Below, in pieces: positions 37,985-49,849 of a stretch of 64,000 bases of DNA (its first letter is position 1; every line of letters begins with the position of its first letter). The position numbers and the translations under genes are program-made. The DNA comes from Verticillium longisporum (lineage: Eukaryota; Ascomycota; Sordariomycetes; Glomerellales; Plectosphaerellaceae), in the NCBI GenBank assembly GCA_019188255.1, contig JAETXT010000005.1, forward strand, positions 5,332,001 to 5,396,000, written 5' to 3'. The notes below the pieces were generated by a model. That model worked only from the letters and a program-made list of their open reading frames with translations. It did not search any database and was not told the DNA's origin.

Positions 37985-40900
37985 CTACAAACCCGGCCCC
38001 CCAGCCCCCCAAGCCGGAACCCTCGCCGCCATCGGCATCCCCTCGTTGGCCCGAAACGCCGCTGCCCCGGCGCCGGCGGCCCAGCCCTCGTACCCTGGAA
38101 ACAGCGTCGGCATGCGGCCCCCGTCCTCGACGACCCGCGCGCACACGCTGCAGTGGAACACGCTCGGTGTGTCGCGGCCCGGCATAGTGGCCGACATGTC
38201 GCCGCCGCCTCGGACCTTGCAGAACATGCATTGGTCCGGCGCAAAGTTGACGACCTGCCACTCGCGCACGAGGGCCGCCTGAATGACGGCGCGCGCGGCG
38301 AGGGTCGCGCGGTGGGCGGCGCAGAGCGGGCGGCCGAGGAGCTTGGTGCCGCAGAGGCAGCCCGTCAGCGGGTGCTGGGCGCTGCGGGCGATGGTCGTAT
38401 TGCTGTCGGCGGTGGCGCCGCCGCCAGTCTGGACCTCGGCGCTCGTGCAGTGGGAGCAGGCATAGGTGCGCAGCGAGAGGATGTCGGCGCCCGTGAGGCG
38501 GTTGGGGCCGTGGAGCGTGTCGGTCACGGAGCGCGTGTCGCAGGCTGGGCAGACGGGGCGGGGGCCGGCTGGGTCAAAGAGGTGGTGGCGGGACGCGCAG
38601 ACGGCGTTCTCGTCGGGGCAGGGCGTTTGGCAGGTCTGACTCGTGTCGTCGGGCCTCGTGGGCTCGCGGCAGGGAGGACAGGGGTTCTGGAGGTCTGGCG
38701 AGAAGACGTCCTGCTCGTCGGGGATGGCGGCGAGGATGTTTGTGCCGGAAGGGCGCTGCCATTTTGTCAGGAGGTGGTTTGCGCGGTCGTTACGTCTCGT
38801 AGGATCCTCTGCAGCGGCCCAGGGATGGCGAGCCACGGCGCTGGCATCTTGGGACTGGAGCGTCAGGAGGACGCGCTCGGGAGGCGGGACGAGCCACAAC
38901 CCGTCCAGCTCACCATCGACGGGCGGCAGCGCATTCTCACCAAGGTAGGCCTTGAGGAAGCGAGATGATGGATCAAACAGAGAGTTGAGCTCGGCCAAGA
39001 TGGCGGCATCGTCGAGGTCCTCCTCTGTGGGTAGTGGGCAGGGCTCAAAAACGGGATAGTCGTTATGGAGAATGGCCATCGATTCGTCGTCGTTGTCGAG
39101 GTCATTGTCGAAATCAAAGGACCCATCATACATGACGATGTCTTCGTCTTCTTCTTCTTTCACCTCGGGATACACGGGGTAACCCTGGGGTCCAAGAACA
39201 ACAGGAGGCTCACTCTGCTTCTTGACCTTTGGTTGGGGTAGACGTTGATCGTGCTGCTCGTCTTTCGGAGGATCGTCCTCAGACGGTGGCTGCTCGCCAG
39301 TATCAACAGGTTTCCGATGCAGGATGACCCGATTGCCGCGCCGGACGAGTTTCCGGGTTTCGGGCCGGTTGTTGGTGGCCGTATTGGATTCATCCGGGTC
39401 CGAAACCCGGACCTGCCACATGCCCCACTGCGGACCCGGGACGCCAATGCCCCGCATCGGGCCGGCCCGGTCATCATCCACACCGAACGGGCCAAAGCCG
39501 AGAGCCATGTAGTAGGACGGCGGCAGCATGGAGACCTTTGGCACCACGCCAGCACCTGTGAATGCGGATCGCCGGAAAAGGCCTGCCGGCATGTCCTTGA
39601 CCCTCGGGATAAAGGTGCACTGCTGTGCATCGCCGAGTTCGACACACTTGTCGCAAGGTCGCTGTCTGTCGCAGTTGTGGTCGCCAGCCTCACACGGCTT
39701 GCAGACTGAATACTCCATCATGGTCCTCGTGCCTGAGCCCCAGCCGATGACCTGCAAATCTGCGTATGGCTTTGGCTTGGGGAACTCGCCAGAGTGGTCC
39801 GCATCCCCCGACGGGTGCCCCGGCTCGTCGGCCTTGTCGTAGCAGGGCAACCCCCACGTGTTGCATCGCACGCATGCGACGTCGCCCAAGCCTTCATATT
39901 CGCGACACTTTTGACGGCTGCCACCGCGGCGACACAGCGAGCACGGCACCTTTCGGTTCACAATCTTGGTCGGCAACACGAGGCTCCCATCGTCCCGCAT
40001 GTTTTCCATCTCTCGAAGGCACAACGTGTACCCGTCCTCGGCGTCGAAGCACTCGACGACGGCATCCGGCACCTTGTACCTCTCCTTGCTCTGCTCGTCG
40101 ACGCAGTTCTGGCACTTGAAGCCAATGTTGCGGTAGTCGGCCAGCCACGAGCAGTTGAGGCCCCGCGCCGCGCATCGCCCGCACCGCCGCCGCCACCAGG
40201 CCGGGCCAGGATTGCGCTCAAACTCGGCCTTCAGAGGTCGCCGCCACAGCGTCTTGACGTCGTCCGGCTCCCTCTTGTCCGGCATGAAGCGGCACTCGTG
40301 GCCGCGCACGGCGCACTCGGTGCATCCGACACCAACGCGCGGGTCGACATCGCACCGCCGGTACGACCGTCCGCGACACCCCTCGCACCCCCAATGCACG
40401 ACCTGCGCAATATTGCTGTATGGTGCGCGCGTCCACCGGCTGCGCTTGGGCATGTACACGGTCGTCTCGGCGGCGACGCACTCGTGGTCCGGACCGCGAA
40501 CGGCGCGCACGTCGGCGCACGCCGTGCACTCGATGCGCAGCCGGTGGTCGGCATCGCACGGCACCGCCGTGCCCGCCTCGGCGCACGACGCACAGGGACC
40601 CTTGAGGACTTCCATGCGGCCGCGCTTGATGGGTCGGCCCTGCTCGTCCGTGAGGCCGCCGAGCTTGCGCTTTCGGCCCGGTGGCTCGAGGTTGCCGAGC
40701 GCGTGCAGGGGGCGCGAGTCGGTGCACGTGTCGCCGGCGCCGTGGCACGATGCGCAGGGCCGGTACTGCGAGCAGCTCCGGCCGCGCGTGACGCAGGCGT
40801 CGCAAGGCGGGTAGGCGCGGGGCACTGTCCGTCCCGTCAGCTGGACCTCGGTGGTGGTGGTGGTGGTGTCCTGGCTGTCGACTGGTTGGTCTCCGCTGCT

Positions 40901-41074
40901 GCTCTTTTTGCGGCGGCTTTCATCCCTCTTCTCGGGCCGGTGGATCTGACGTTCGTCGTTGGGGTCGGTTGTGGCCGTCTTGCCTAGCTGGAGCCTGTCG
41001 TCCTTGTCGTAGCTAGAGTAGGCGTATTCCAGATCGCGATCTGGGATTATTCTTGCAAAAGACTTGTGGGCCAT
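37985..41074 (-). CDS. Protein with six tandem Zn2Cys6-like cysteine modules
   Basis: Intronless frame of 1029 residues with a strong start context (CCACCATGGCC). After an acidic/basic N-terminus, six modules of CxxC-x6-9-C-x5-12-CxxC-x6-17-C follow. First cysteines are at about residues 91, 161, 230, 298, 378 and 458. Modules 1 and 6 match the Zn2Cys6 (Gal4-type) spacing closely (C-x2-C-x6-C-x5-C-x2-C-x6/8-C); modules 2-5 have longer loops. Basic stretches (RKRKLGG, IKRGRM) separate modules 1 and 2. A glycine/aromatic segment (MALGFGPFG, PGPQWGMWQV) and an acidic stretch (EEEDEDIVMYD) follow. The C-terminal 270 residues hold more pairs: CPPC, CPAC, CSHC, CLCGTKLLGRPLCAAH, CMFC and CSVC. Usual zinc-cluster regulators have one module and a fungal TF domain, absent here. 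DNA or RNA binding is inferred only. Confidence 0.8.
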   Translation of the reverse strand: MAHKSFARIIPDRDLEYAYSSYDKDDRLQLGKTATTDPNDERQIHRPEKRDESRRKKSSSGDQPVDSQDTTTTTTEVQLTGRTVPRAYPPCDACVTRGRSCSQYRPCASCHGAGDTCTDSRPLHALGNLEPPGRKRKLGGLTDEQGRPIKRGRMEVLKGPCASCAEAGTAVPCDADHRLRIECTACADVRAVRGPDHECVAAETTVYMPKRSRWTRAPYSNIAQVVHWGCEGCRGRSYRRCDVDPRVGVGCTECAVRGHECRFMPDKREPDDVKTLWRRPLKAEFERNPGPAWWRRRCGRCAARGLNCSWLADYRNIGFKCQNCVDEQSKERYKVPDAVVECFDAEDGYTLCLREMENMRDDGSLVLPTKIVNRKVPCSLCRRGGSRQKCREYEGLGDVACVRCNTWGLPCYDKADEPGHPSGDADHSGEFPKPKPYADLQVIGWGSGTRTMMEYSVCKPCEAGDHNCDRQRPCDKCVELGDAQQCTFIPRVKDMPAGLFRRSAFTGAGVVPKVSMLPPSYYMALGFGPFGVDDDRAGPMRGIGVPGPQWGMWQVRVSDPDESNTATNNRPETRKLVRRGNRVILHRKPVDTGEQPPSEDDPPKDEQHDQRLPQPKVKKQSEPPVVLGPQGYPVYPEVKEEEDEDIVMYDGSFDFDNDLDNDDESMAILHNDYPVFEPCPLPTEEDLDDAAILAELNSLFDPSSRFLKAYLGENALPPVDGELDGLWLVPPPERVLLTLQSQDASAVARHPWAAAEDPTRRNDRANHLLTKWQRPSGTNILAAIPDEQDVFSPDLQNPCPPCREPTRPDDTSQTCQTPCPDENAVCASRHHLFDPAGPRPVCPACDTRSVTDTLHGPNRLTGADILSLRTYACSHCTSAEVQTGGGATADSNTTIARSAQHPLTGCLCGTKLLGRPLCAAHRATLAARAVIQAALVREWQVVNFAPDQCMFCKVRGGGDMSATMPGRDTPSVFHCSVCARVVEDGGRMPTLFPGYEGWAAGAGAAAFRANEGMPMAARVPAWGAGGPGL

Positions 41075-42027
41075 GGTGGGCTAGTCAACCGGCCAAGTTC
41101 TGTGTTGTCCTGTAAGATGTCCGAGTCTACCGTCGGCAATGTTCACTTTCGCGGATTGATCAAGCGACAACAGTGGAACGACTCTTGTACTTCTGGATTT
41201 GATTTCAACTGTCAGCCATCAGCAGACGTTCAGACGTGAGAACCTGTCACAGCGAGCAAGCTTCTATAAAGAAGTCTGTAGCATCTGCCACAGCTCCATT
41301 CCTCGGACGTGTCATTCAGACGCAGACACTGGGTACAACAAAGAATATGGCGCAGCTCGTAGTTTGTGGCGCCTTCTCCGAGCGGCCTGGGGCTTTGTTG
41401 TTGGTCTTTGTGATCGACTATAGACGGAGCATAATCCGAGGTGAATCTGACGGATTCGGTCTAGGATCAACTCGAACATTTGTTGTCGTCTTGTTTGCTT
41501 TGTTTGAAGCATCTCAGCGAGACAAGAGAACGGAGAAGGCCTGAGCGGTGGGTGTTCAATGCCGAGTAGCTAGGACAGCAAGTCCTCGCTTTCAACACAC
41601 CCCATCGAAGCGCGCGAGATCATTGTGGGCGTTATCAATTGTCAATCATCTCCATCAAATCAAGGCACCAAGCCAGGGCTATCACCTGGCGAGGAAATTC
41701 AGTTCTATCCAAGCATAAATATTTTCCGTCGTCCAAAACAATGCTGTATCCTGGACCGAGCCCAAGGCAAGCTTTCCCAGGCCTTGGGCTGTCCAAAAGT
41801 CTCAAACAGCGCGCCGACAGATTCATCATGTTTCCGTTTCCAAAAGAGTGCAAAAGGGGTATCATGTTTCCCGTTCCGTGCATATATCCATGAACCCGCC
41901 GTGTCAAAAGAGTGTTGTGGAATTCGTGGTCGTGTCGCTGTCGAGGTCGTTATCAATAAGGAGGGTCGTGAAGCATTACGTCGAAAATAAAGGGGTATTT
42001 AAAGTGAGAAGAAAATCCGCGATCCGA
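41075..42027. other. Intergenic region between the poly-zinc-cluster and wall-protein genes
   Basis: This 953-bp stretch holds the promoter of the minus-strand zinc-cluster gene and the 3' end of the wall-protein gene. It is more AT-rich than its surroundings. Short open frames on both strands have no motif. Confidence 0.45.
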
Positions 42028-44832
42028 TCAAACAAGCATCATCACCACTAAAGGCACAGCTGCCGCAAGGACACCGCTACCAAGACGGTTCGCCGCGGCA
42101 GTGGGAACCGTAATCGGTTCGCCGTCCGTGTTCGTCGGTACCGTTGCAACCCCTGAAGTTGTGCTGGGCACGCCAGACTCGTTTCCAGAGGCACCAGGGA
42201 CACCAGGGGCACCAGAGCTGGGCCCAGCAGCACCTGACTCCGATGCACTAGCTCCCGTATCGGGTTGACCGCTGGCAGAAGACGGTGAAACCGACGGCGA
42301 AGCCTCTTCAGTCCCCGACACGCCCGGGGCACTACCGGTTTGAGAGGCACTCCCGGACTCCCCAGAAGGACTCGAGCCGGAAGCTCCGGCACCACTAGAC
42401 GGCCCAGTCGCAGTGGTGCTGCCCTCAGCAGCGGCGTTGGACTCTACACTCTCACTGGGCTCGGCAGAGCTGGTCGTCTCAGGCTCTGCTTGGGAGGCTG
42501 TCTCTGTCGCCGAGGACACACCCGAAGCCACGGGCTCGCTCGTCGTTGTTATTGTCGTCGTCACAACAGTCGAGGTCGTCGTCTCTGCATCGCTCGTGGC
42601 AGAAACCTCCTCTGATGTCGAAGCAGACGAGATGGGCTGCGTCGACGGATTGGATTCCGCAGCTACTGCCGATGTGGTTGTGACATCGCCACCAGACCCA
42701 CTGCTTGATACGACGGCCGACTGCTGCGGCGGCAGAGACGCGATCGATGACGTGGTAACTTCGTCAGGATCCCGACTATCGCAATAGTCGAGATACTGAC
42801 CAAACTTGGGTGTCACGTAAAGACGGCGAGTCAGCACACCGTTAACAGCGTTGGCGTCGATACAGGTGGTGCAGGTCAGCAAGTCAGCGCGGAACTGTGA
42901 GTCGGAGGCACACAGGCGAGGCGACTTGCCAACGGCCTCGGCCTCGATATAGCAATTGTTGCAGTCATCAAAGCAGATGGCAGGAGCAGTGGTGCCGTCA
43001 TCCTCATCGTCGTCGTCATCATCATTCTGACGCTTTCCATACCCATGAGCGTGCGTTTCGTAAGCCGGGGTAGATGCTGGAATTGTGGTTGTCGTTGGCG
43101 ACCGAGGAGGGTAGACAGAGAGCTCTGTGGCCGAAGCCCAGTTACCCGTGGTAATGGTCCATGTCTTGTGCTTCCACGTCTTGACAATCGTTTCGTAGTC
43201 AAAGATGGAGAAGGGCAAGCCGAAAGCATTGGGGTTGAGGTTGAAGTAGCCTTCACTAGGTGGGTAGTAGCTCGTTTCTCCTTCGGGCCAAGTAGCGAGC
43301 GCATAATGCGGCGAGGGAATGCAGTACTTGGGCAGACAGACGTAGTCGTTCGCGGGGGAATCGGCCCACAAATTACAGCCTTCGGGCTTGGGCGGGTTGC
43401 AGACGAAGCCAGGTTCACACCCCCAAGTGCGGTTGGAGCTTGGATCGTAAGGAATGTCGGGATTGACACCTGGGATGTTGGTCGGCGCCGGGCAAGGCGT
43501 CACGGGAGGACGGCCAGTGACTGTGACAGGAGGGAGCACGACAGTTGTCGTTATGACGGAAGTAGGGCCGGGAACCACCGAGATGATGACTTCGCCGTCC
43601 TCGGTGACTGTGACTGTCGTTTCCGGGCCTGTTTCTGTAATTGTCGTCGTGATGGTTTCGCCCGGCAACGTCGTTACCTGACCAGGGAGTGTAGTCACCT
43701 CACCGGCGAGTGTAGTCACCTCACCGGCGATTGTTATTATTTGTCCAGGAAGTGTTGTCACCTCTCCGGCGATAGTCGTAACCTCGCCCGGGAGCGTGAC
43801 GACCTCAGTCTCTACCAGTGTCTGCGTAGCAGTGGCAGTGGCAGTGACCGTGGCCGTATTGGTGATGGTCTGGTAGTCCGTCACATCCACTTCTTCGGTC
43901 AAGGTCGAGACGCTGATGTACGTCTCCGTCACATACTCTGTGCGATCGGACACCACTGTCGTGGGCACTACGCTGACATATGTGTAGGTCGTAACATATG
44001 TCGAAACCGACCCAGACACGACAGTCTCAGTTTCAAAGTAAGTCGTAACATATGTCGACACCGACCCGGACACGACAGTCTCGGTCTCGTAGTACGTCGT
44101 TGGCTGATGGACAGTCTGGGTGCTGAGCTGAGTTGTCGTCTCCCAGATGGTCGTTGTGTAGTACACACAATCGGGCAGTTCAGGGGCGGCGCCCTGATGC
44201 GCCTTACGGCGTACGTCGTGGGGCTGGCGGCTCTCCGTAGGTTGGCGCAGAAGGTTCAGCATTGGAAGGCACAGGGTACGGTTCGGCAGGGTACGTCTCA
44301 ATGGGCGGATATCCGGACTGCGGAGGTCCAGTGCATCTATGACATTTGTCAGTGAATTTGTTCGTCCCGATTTGGTGATTTTCTCGCTGTACTTACACTG
44401 CCTCTGTCACAGTCACGGCGTAGGATATCGTCTCCCACTCAGTGGTCGGTACGACCTGTGTATAGATATCACTCACGATATCGGTCACATAGACGGTAGA
44501 GATGACGTTGACAGTCGAGCTAAGAGGATGTTACTTTATAAGATCGCCAAAAAGGAATGGTGATTTGCGTTGACGCGAGACTCACGCTTCTGGGGGCTGG
44601 CAACACCCAACGACAGTCTGAGTAACGGTCACAGTAGCTGTGGAGCTGAAGGCAAGTTAATTCGAGCTCTTGCAGACGATTGACTTGGTTGATTTACTTA
44701 CGGAGCTGGGCAACAGCCGTAGACGGTCTCGGTTACTGTTGGAGCCGCGCAGCTGGCGACGTCGGGTGATGCCTGGGCCAGAGCAAGACTGGCGTAGGCC
44801 CCCACGGCCAGCACTTGGCTTTTAGATACCAT
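42028..44832 (-). CDS. Thr/Ser-rich GPI-anchored cell wall protein with repeats; one frame change unresolved
   Basis: Exons 44832-44702, 44645-44586, 44519-44397 and 44336-42028, the last with one frame change. Exon 1 encodes a signal peptide (MVSKSQVLAVGAYASLALAQ). Exons 1-2 repeat a short TVTxTVxGCC unit. The main exon has tandem YETETVVSGSVSTYVTTY-type units and about eight 7-residue LPGEVTT/IAGEVTT units. A Cys-rich domain (WGCEPGFVCNPPKPEGC, YVCLPKYCIPSP, YYPPSEGYFNLNP) and a second Cys block follow, then a long Ser/Gly/Pro stalk and a hydrophobic end suited to GPI attachment. Between about 44273 and 44190 the frame shifts: a weak intron starting GTGCCT at 44272 or a small deletion are both possible. 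It is probably a heavily O-glycosylated wall or adhesin-like protein of unknown role. Confidence 0.82.
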
Positions 44833-47800
44833 CACGAGTTGTACTAGAAACCAACGAGGTTTGCTCTGTCTGCACAGCAACTGAGGCTGAACAGAGGATG
44901 CAATACCGGAAAGCGAGACGAACGCTGGCTAACGAGCGTGTGGAGGGAGTGAGGGAAGCTAAGCTGAGCTTCTGAGGAGCCCGATGCGCGCAGGTTGGGG
45001 GCAGAAGAGGAACAGGAAGGGGGATGGGGGCAAAATGCTACCTGCGGGTAGCATATGTATGTAAGGCAGCTCGCAGGTGTGGTGTGGGAAAAGAATGCTG
45101 CATACTTCGGCATGAGCTTTGGATCGAGAGAGAAGGCGAACGCTGGAGGCCAAGGCAGCCTCACAGAGCTCCCACGCACACCAAGCTTGCCCATGACCTG
45201 CCTGGCTCAGTCGAAGGAATATGCCCGACAAGGGTGAGCTTTCGCCGCCGAGCTTTCCCATGTAAGCCAGTGGGCACAACGTCCGGTGGCGGGGACCCCC
45301 CGGCCCGGGAGAAAAAGAGGGTGGACGAGTGTGGATTTGTGCAAACAAAGAGCCATGGATGCGATCGCATCTAGGAGCTTGGCAGGACAGCCTGCCTTGA
45401 CCTCATTGACGCGGTGGACATTCAGTCCCGACAAATAGATGAAAGCAAAAGGCTACAACCTCTATTGCAACGATACCACCCGAACTTGAGACGGACATGC
45501 TTGATTGAGGCCCGGCTGGAGAGGTAGGAAAAAAAAAGGCAAAGGCTATCCCAGGAGAACTGCTGCGAAGAGGAACCCAGCATCATGGGGGTATCGTGCA
45601 GTACACGCAAGTCAGCATGCGCATACTAGGATGCACACCCTTGTCGGTGGTGTCATGACGAAGACCAGGCCCTGGACTCAATACTGTGATTGTCGGCGTA
45701 ACCCACAACGTGACCCAGCCCGATCGAAGCTGTGAGGTGAGAGGGGACGTTGCGAGGGAAACCTAAACCCAGGTGATTCGAGCTGACAAGACCTGGTGGA
45801 GAGTTTGTCAATCGACAACATCCAATGGCAGAACCAGTGCCCGTCATATTGTCGGGATCAAGGTCCATAGCTAGGGCTGAGGTACGAAGTTCACTGTCAG
45901 TTGGCGCAGCTATGGCCTTTACAAGGGCGCCGCCGGGGGGCAGTGCCGACTACGTGGTCCAGTCATTGATTGTGTGTGCGCCGTCGGACGTTGAGGTTGG
46001 TTCTGAGAAGAGTGAGGGACAGCGAAGAGAATGGTGGAGAGAGTTAGTCAAGTGGTGATGCACAACAGTCGATTATCGTGCTCTGATGTGCACCTTGGCA
46101 GACACTTGTGCGCTTGTGCTGGAGCAGTGCGTCTCTACGTGCTGGCCGTCAATGTGCCAGAATCGCCAGGCTGGGTGGATACGGCGGATGATCGACAGTG
46201 ATAGTTGACAGACCCTGGTCGTGCAGTGCAGGCAGAGACTGGGCCTGCGAAGCGCCTGCTACCCAACAACAATAACCGTCGGCTGTTGTCCTGGATATCT
46301 GCCGTTGCTGTGGGTGAGAGGGACCATGGCCGGTGAAGAAGACCACCAACTCGAGTCGATAAAGCGCAAGGCTCGGTGGCCAGCTACAGCACCGCCATTG
46401 AGTGAGTTGAACGTGTCGACAGATCAGTCGCATCTTCGTATATGAAAGCAGCCGCCGGCCAAACACGAGAGAACAAGCGGCATTTGCGCATCGGGGCTTG
46501 CGGGGGGCTGATCGGGGCTGATCAGGTACTGTCCCTGACTGGGTGGTGTCGTCGGGTCTCATCCGTTGAGGGTGCCCCGCGGATCGTCCATAAGAAGCAG
46601 CTAGCTATCGTGGCGCGACTGAGATGGTGTTGTCAAAGGGAATCTAGTTCGCCGAGCTTCGCACCAGCAGACGAGCTTCGCACCAGCAGACGAGCTTCGT
46701 GAAACACCAGAATCGACAAAGTCCACAAGGTCATGTCGACCAGGCGAGCCGACATCGACATGACGTGCTCTCCATGATCAACAAAGCAAGTTAGGCCTCT
46801 TCGACAAGCACGTGTGTGTCAATAGCCTGGGTACCGGGCATGTCGTCGAACAAAGGTGTTGGCTAGCGACATCTAAGGTTGGTGGACGGGGAGGAGCAGC
46901 ATCGAAACGGGAGGAGATGGGTACTTGGCTACAAGCCTAGGCCTGGAAAATCCCTCGGCCGGGCGGGGCAGCCCCCAACAGAGCGGCACATCATTGGTGG
47001 ATGCTTCGCTCCCACAAGGCTCCAGGGCTTCCAGGGCTGCGGCCCGTGTGGAACCTGTCATCCCAATCCACTGCTAGCCCTAATTCGGTGTAGCCTGCTT
47101 ATCCCCCCCCCGGCACACCTTGTTCCCTTCACCCCACCTTGACACCAACCTCTTCCAACGACTTGACCGACTTGCCCTGCCTCGTCGTCTATCTCTCTCT
47201 GCATGGCCAAATCACCAACAGACACTGCCTTGGGCCAACAATGCCTGAGCCCTCGACCAAGATGAGGCGGATGACCGGATATGCTCCACCCTCATCTCCC
47301 GGCAATGGCTTCCGCAGATTGAGGCCCGTGATGCAAAAATGCAACTGATCATAACCTCTTGTTGCCTGGACCTCGTCGATATGGCCGAGCCTTGCCGCTA
47401 TACCTTTGAGTAAGCTCACATTCCATGGACCCGACCTGCACGCCACACACACCCACAGGCCATCGACCATTGCCTCTCGGCTTGGCATACTGGCTCCCCG
47501 TCTCCCGACACGGTAGCATCATTGAATAGTAGTAGAGCTCCGAGCTCCCCTGTCACGACGTGCGTGCGTCCCGCAGCCCCCGCTCCCCTCTTCAGGTCGC
47601 GCAGCGTGGGCACCGGTACCATTTGGAGCCCTCCTTGCTGTCTTTATCAGCCATCGTGCAGTTGGTCTCCCTTGCATCCGCCACTGCCAGCACACCACCT
47701 TCTGCCCATCCACCCATGCGACGTACGAAGTAACGGCGGGAACTGCCACAACCGTAAACGACCTGCGGGCTTGGAACGCCAGTTAGGCGAACTGGACTTT

Positions 47801-49849
47801 TTTCTTTCCTTCTTTCTTTTGTCGTCTGGGCCATCATCTGAGCTGCCGGGCCGCTGGCCCTGCTCTGCAGACCTTCAGACAGACGACCATGGCATGGCAT
47901 CCTCGGCGGTTGCAAGACCAGGCTCGCAGTCGGCCAAGCTCAGGTGGACTACCCGAAGAACGAACCTTCCATGGAACCGCAACCTTTGTCGTTACTCAAA
48001 CTATCGAAGCAGGCGCAGTCTTGTACGACACTGATCTGCACTTGGTACTCTGAAATTCCAATTCCTCAAGCGTCGACCTCCATTGCGCTCGATCCAACGC
48101 CGAGGCTGCTCAGGCCTGGGGAAAACCGCCGTCTCGACTTTTCGGTACTCATGCGGCAGGTCAGAGACACGGCGAGACACCAAATGGCTATCTACTTGTT
48201 GAGGATGTTGGAACATAAGACATGGTCTCCAGCATTCCACGTACAGCCCTAGCTCGGCCGGCGAACTTCACACGAGAATCGCAATTGGCATGATAGCACA
48301 AGAGCTACCGTGATCGATTGGCCTTCCTTGGGTCAAGTGTCTACGTCGCAAAAGGCTTCTGTCTTGCGCGTCTCTGGTGCCGTCACCTCGACGGCACTAG
48401 GCGGCTGAACGACTTACAATCGGTGCTTTCTTGTTTCGGGCTATGATGATGTTCTCGCCCGTCTTTCATACATGGGCCTAGGTGCAGGCTATCCGTACTC
48501 TGGACCTTCTCGGAGAAGCTCTATCACATGTAGACATCACCCATGTAGCATGCAAGGTACTGGCGAAAGGAAGAGCGCGACCTTCCCGCTTGGAGAATGT
48601 TTACTCCTCGTTGAGCGAAGACTTGAACATGGCAAACTGAACCCAAACAGCCTTCCTCTGCAGGCGTTCTTCGCGCAGACTGCGCTGCACACATACCGAT
48701 GGGTCAAGCTGCAGGCCAAGGTGGCCAAGTGCTTCCGCGAAGAACGGATGAAGAAGGAGGCGACACCCCGGACTGGGCCGCCTGTGGAATCAACAAGATC
48801 GGACAATCCTCAAGAGGATAGGAACCCGACTGACTCTGATCTCTTTACCCTCCTATAAAGACCACAGCACGAGGGGTAGATCTGCTTCAACGCCCGACAA
48901 GATGGACATGCAAAGTATGCAGTCCAATCAGCACTAGGCTTTTTCAGTCCGACATCTCACCGTCCAGCGGCCGGCTGTGCCTCTTGACCCAATCCCACGT
49001 ATCCATGATCCATGCCACGAACCTGCAGTTGGTCCCCACCACCGTCTCCCCCCTAGCACCGCGTGTTAGCCAGCGGAAGCATGGGCGAAGATGACCGACG
49101 CCAACCAGCATCTACATCCTCGCAGCATCCCCTCCAATCCGTACTTGCTCCCGATGTGTCATCCTCGGCGCTGCCGTGTCTGGCTTTGGGGCCCAATCAA
49201 AGCTGTCATTGACCATCCCTCAGACAAGCGGATGGATAGACAACGTCCCTCTCCTCTGGGCGCTCTTGCAGCGCTCTTCCCCCCACGACGCCGATGCTTT
49301 CCCGAGGCTCTTCCAGGCCGTCCCAGCTCTTCCTGGTGGCCGTGCCGGTCGCATTTCCTGTCTGTCCGTCATTCACATTCCATCTTCCCTTGACTTGACT
49401 CCCCTCTAGGCCACGAGGCTGTCGGCGAACGTCCTTCCAGCCCTACCTGCCAGACCAGAAAGGATCACCCAGTGTCGATCCTGGGCACGTGTGCTGTTCT
49501 GGACTGCTACCACACCTTGCCACTCGACCATCTATTGGGCCTTGCTCCAGTGGGTGTGAAGCCGTCCGCGGGGTTGACCGACTCCCCACGGTAAGTTGCT
49601 GCTCGATATCAATTGCCCATTGTGAACAAAGGGTAGCGGCTCTTGGATACTTGCCACACCCCATCCATTCCCTTGCTCTCGCGCTCCTCTGTCCTGTAGT
49701 TCTGCCAGAACAATTGCGCTTTGCCCCTCGAACCCGCTGCTGGCAATTTTATTGCCGACTTGAGATGCTCTGATCACGAGGAGTGTTTGTTCGTTCCTGT
49801 TCTCTCTACCTCATCGTAGCCGGCGTCCACCCACGACACAGCCCTCGAA
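44833..49849. other. 5 kb gene-poor region
   Basis: The left end should hold the promoter of the wall-protein gene and the right end (49750-49849) that of the kelch gene. Between them no coding sequence is supported: open frames such as 47522-48034 and 48472-48858 on the plus strand have no domain and no clear splice partners. A 19-bp direct repeat at 46653-46699 is the only structure noted. Confidence 0.45.
46653..46699. repeat. 19-bp tandem direct repeat, 2.5 copies
   Basis: The unit CGAGCTTCGCACCAGCAGA is present twice in full and once as its first nine bases, without mismatch. It lies in non-coding DNA. Confidence 0.9.

Noticed and set aside
39794..40987. 397-codon frame on the plus strand opposite the zinc-cluster gene
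   Set aside because: It is the antisense shadow of a GC-rich gene with strong third-position bias; Ala/Arg/Val-rich with no motif. The same applies to 37775-38968 plus.
48472..48858. 128-codon plus-strand frame containing a KLQAKVAKCFREERMKKEA helix
   Set aside because: Looks mildly protein-like, but no splice partners, domain or family could be identified; left unannotated.
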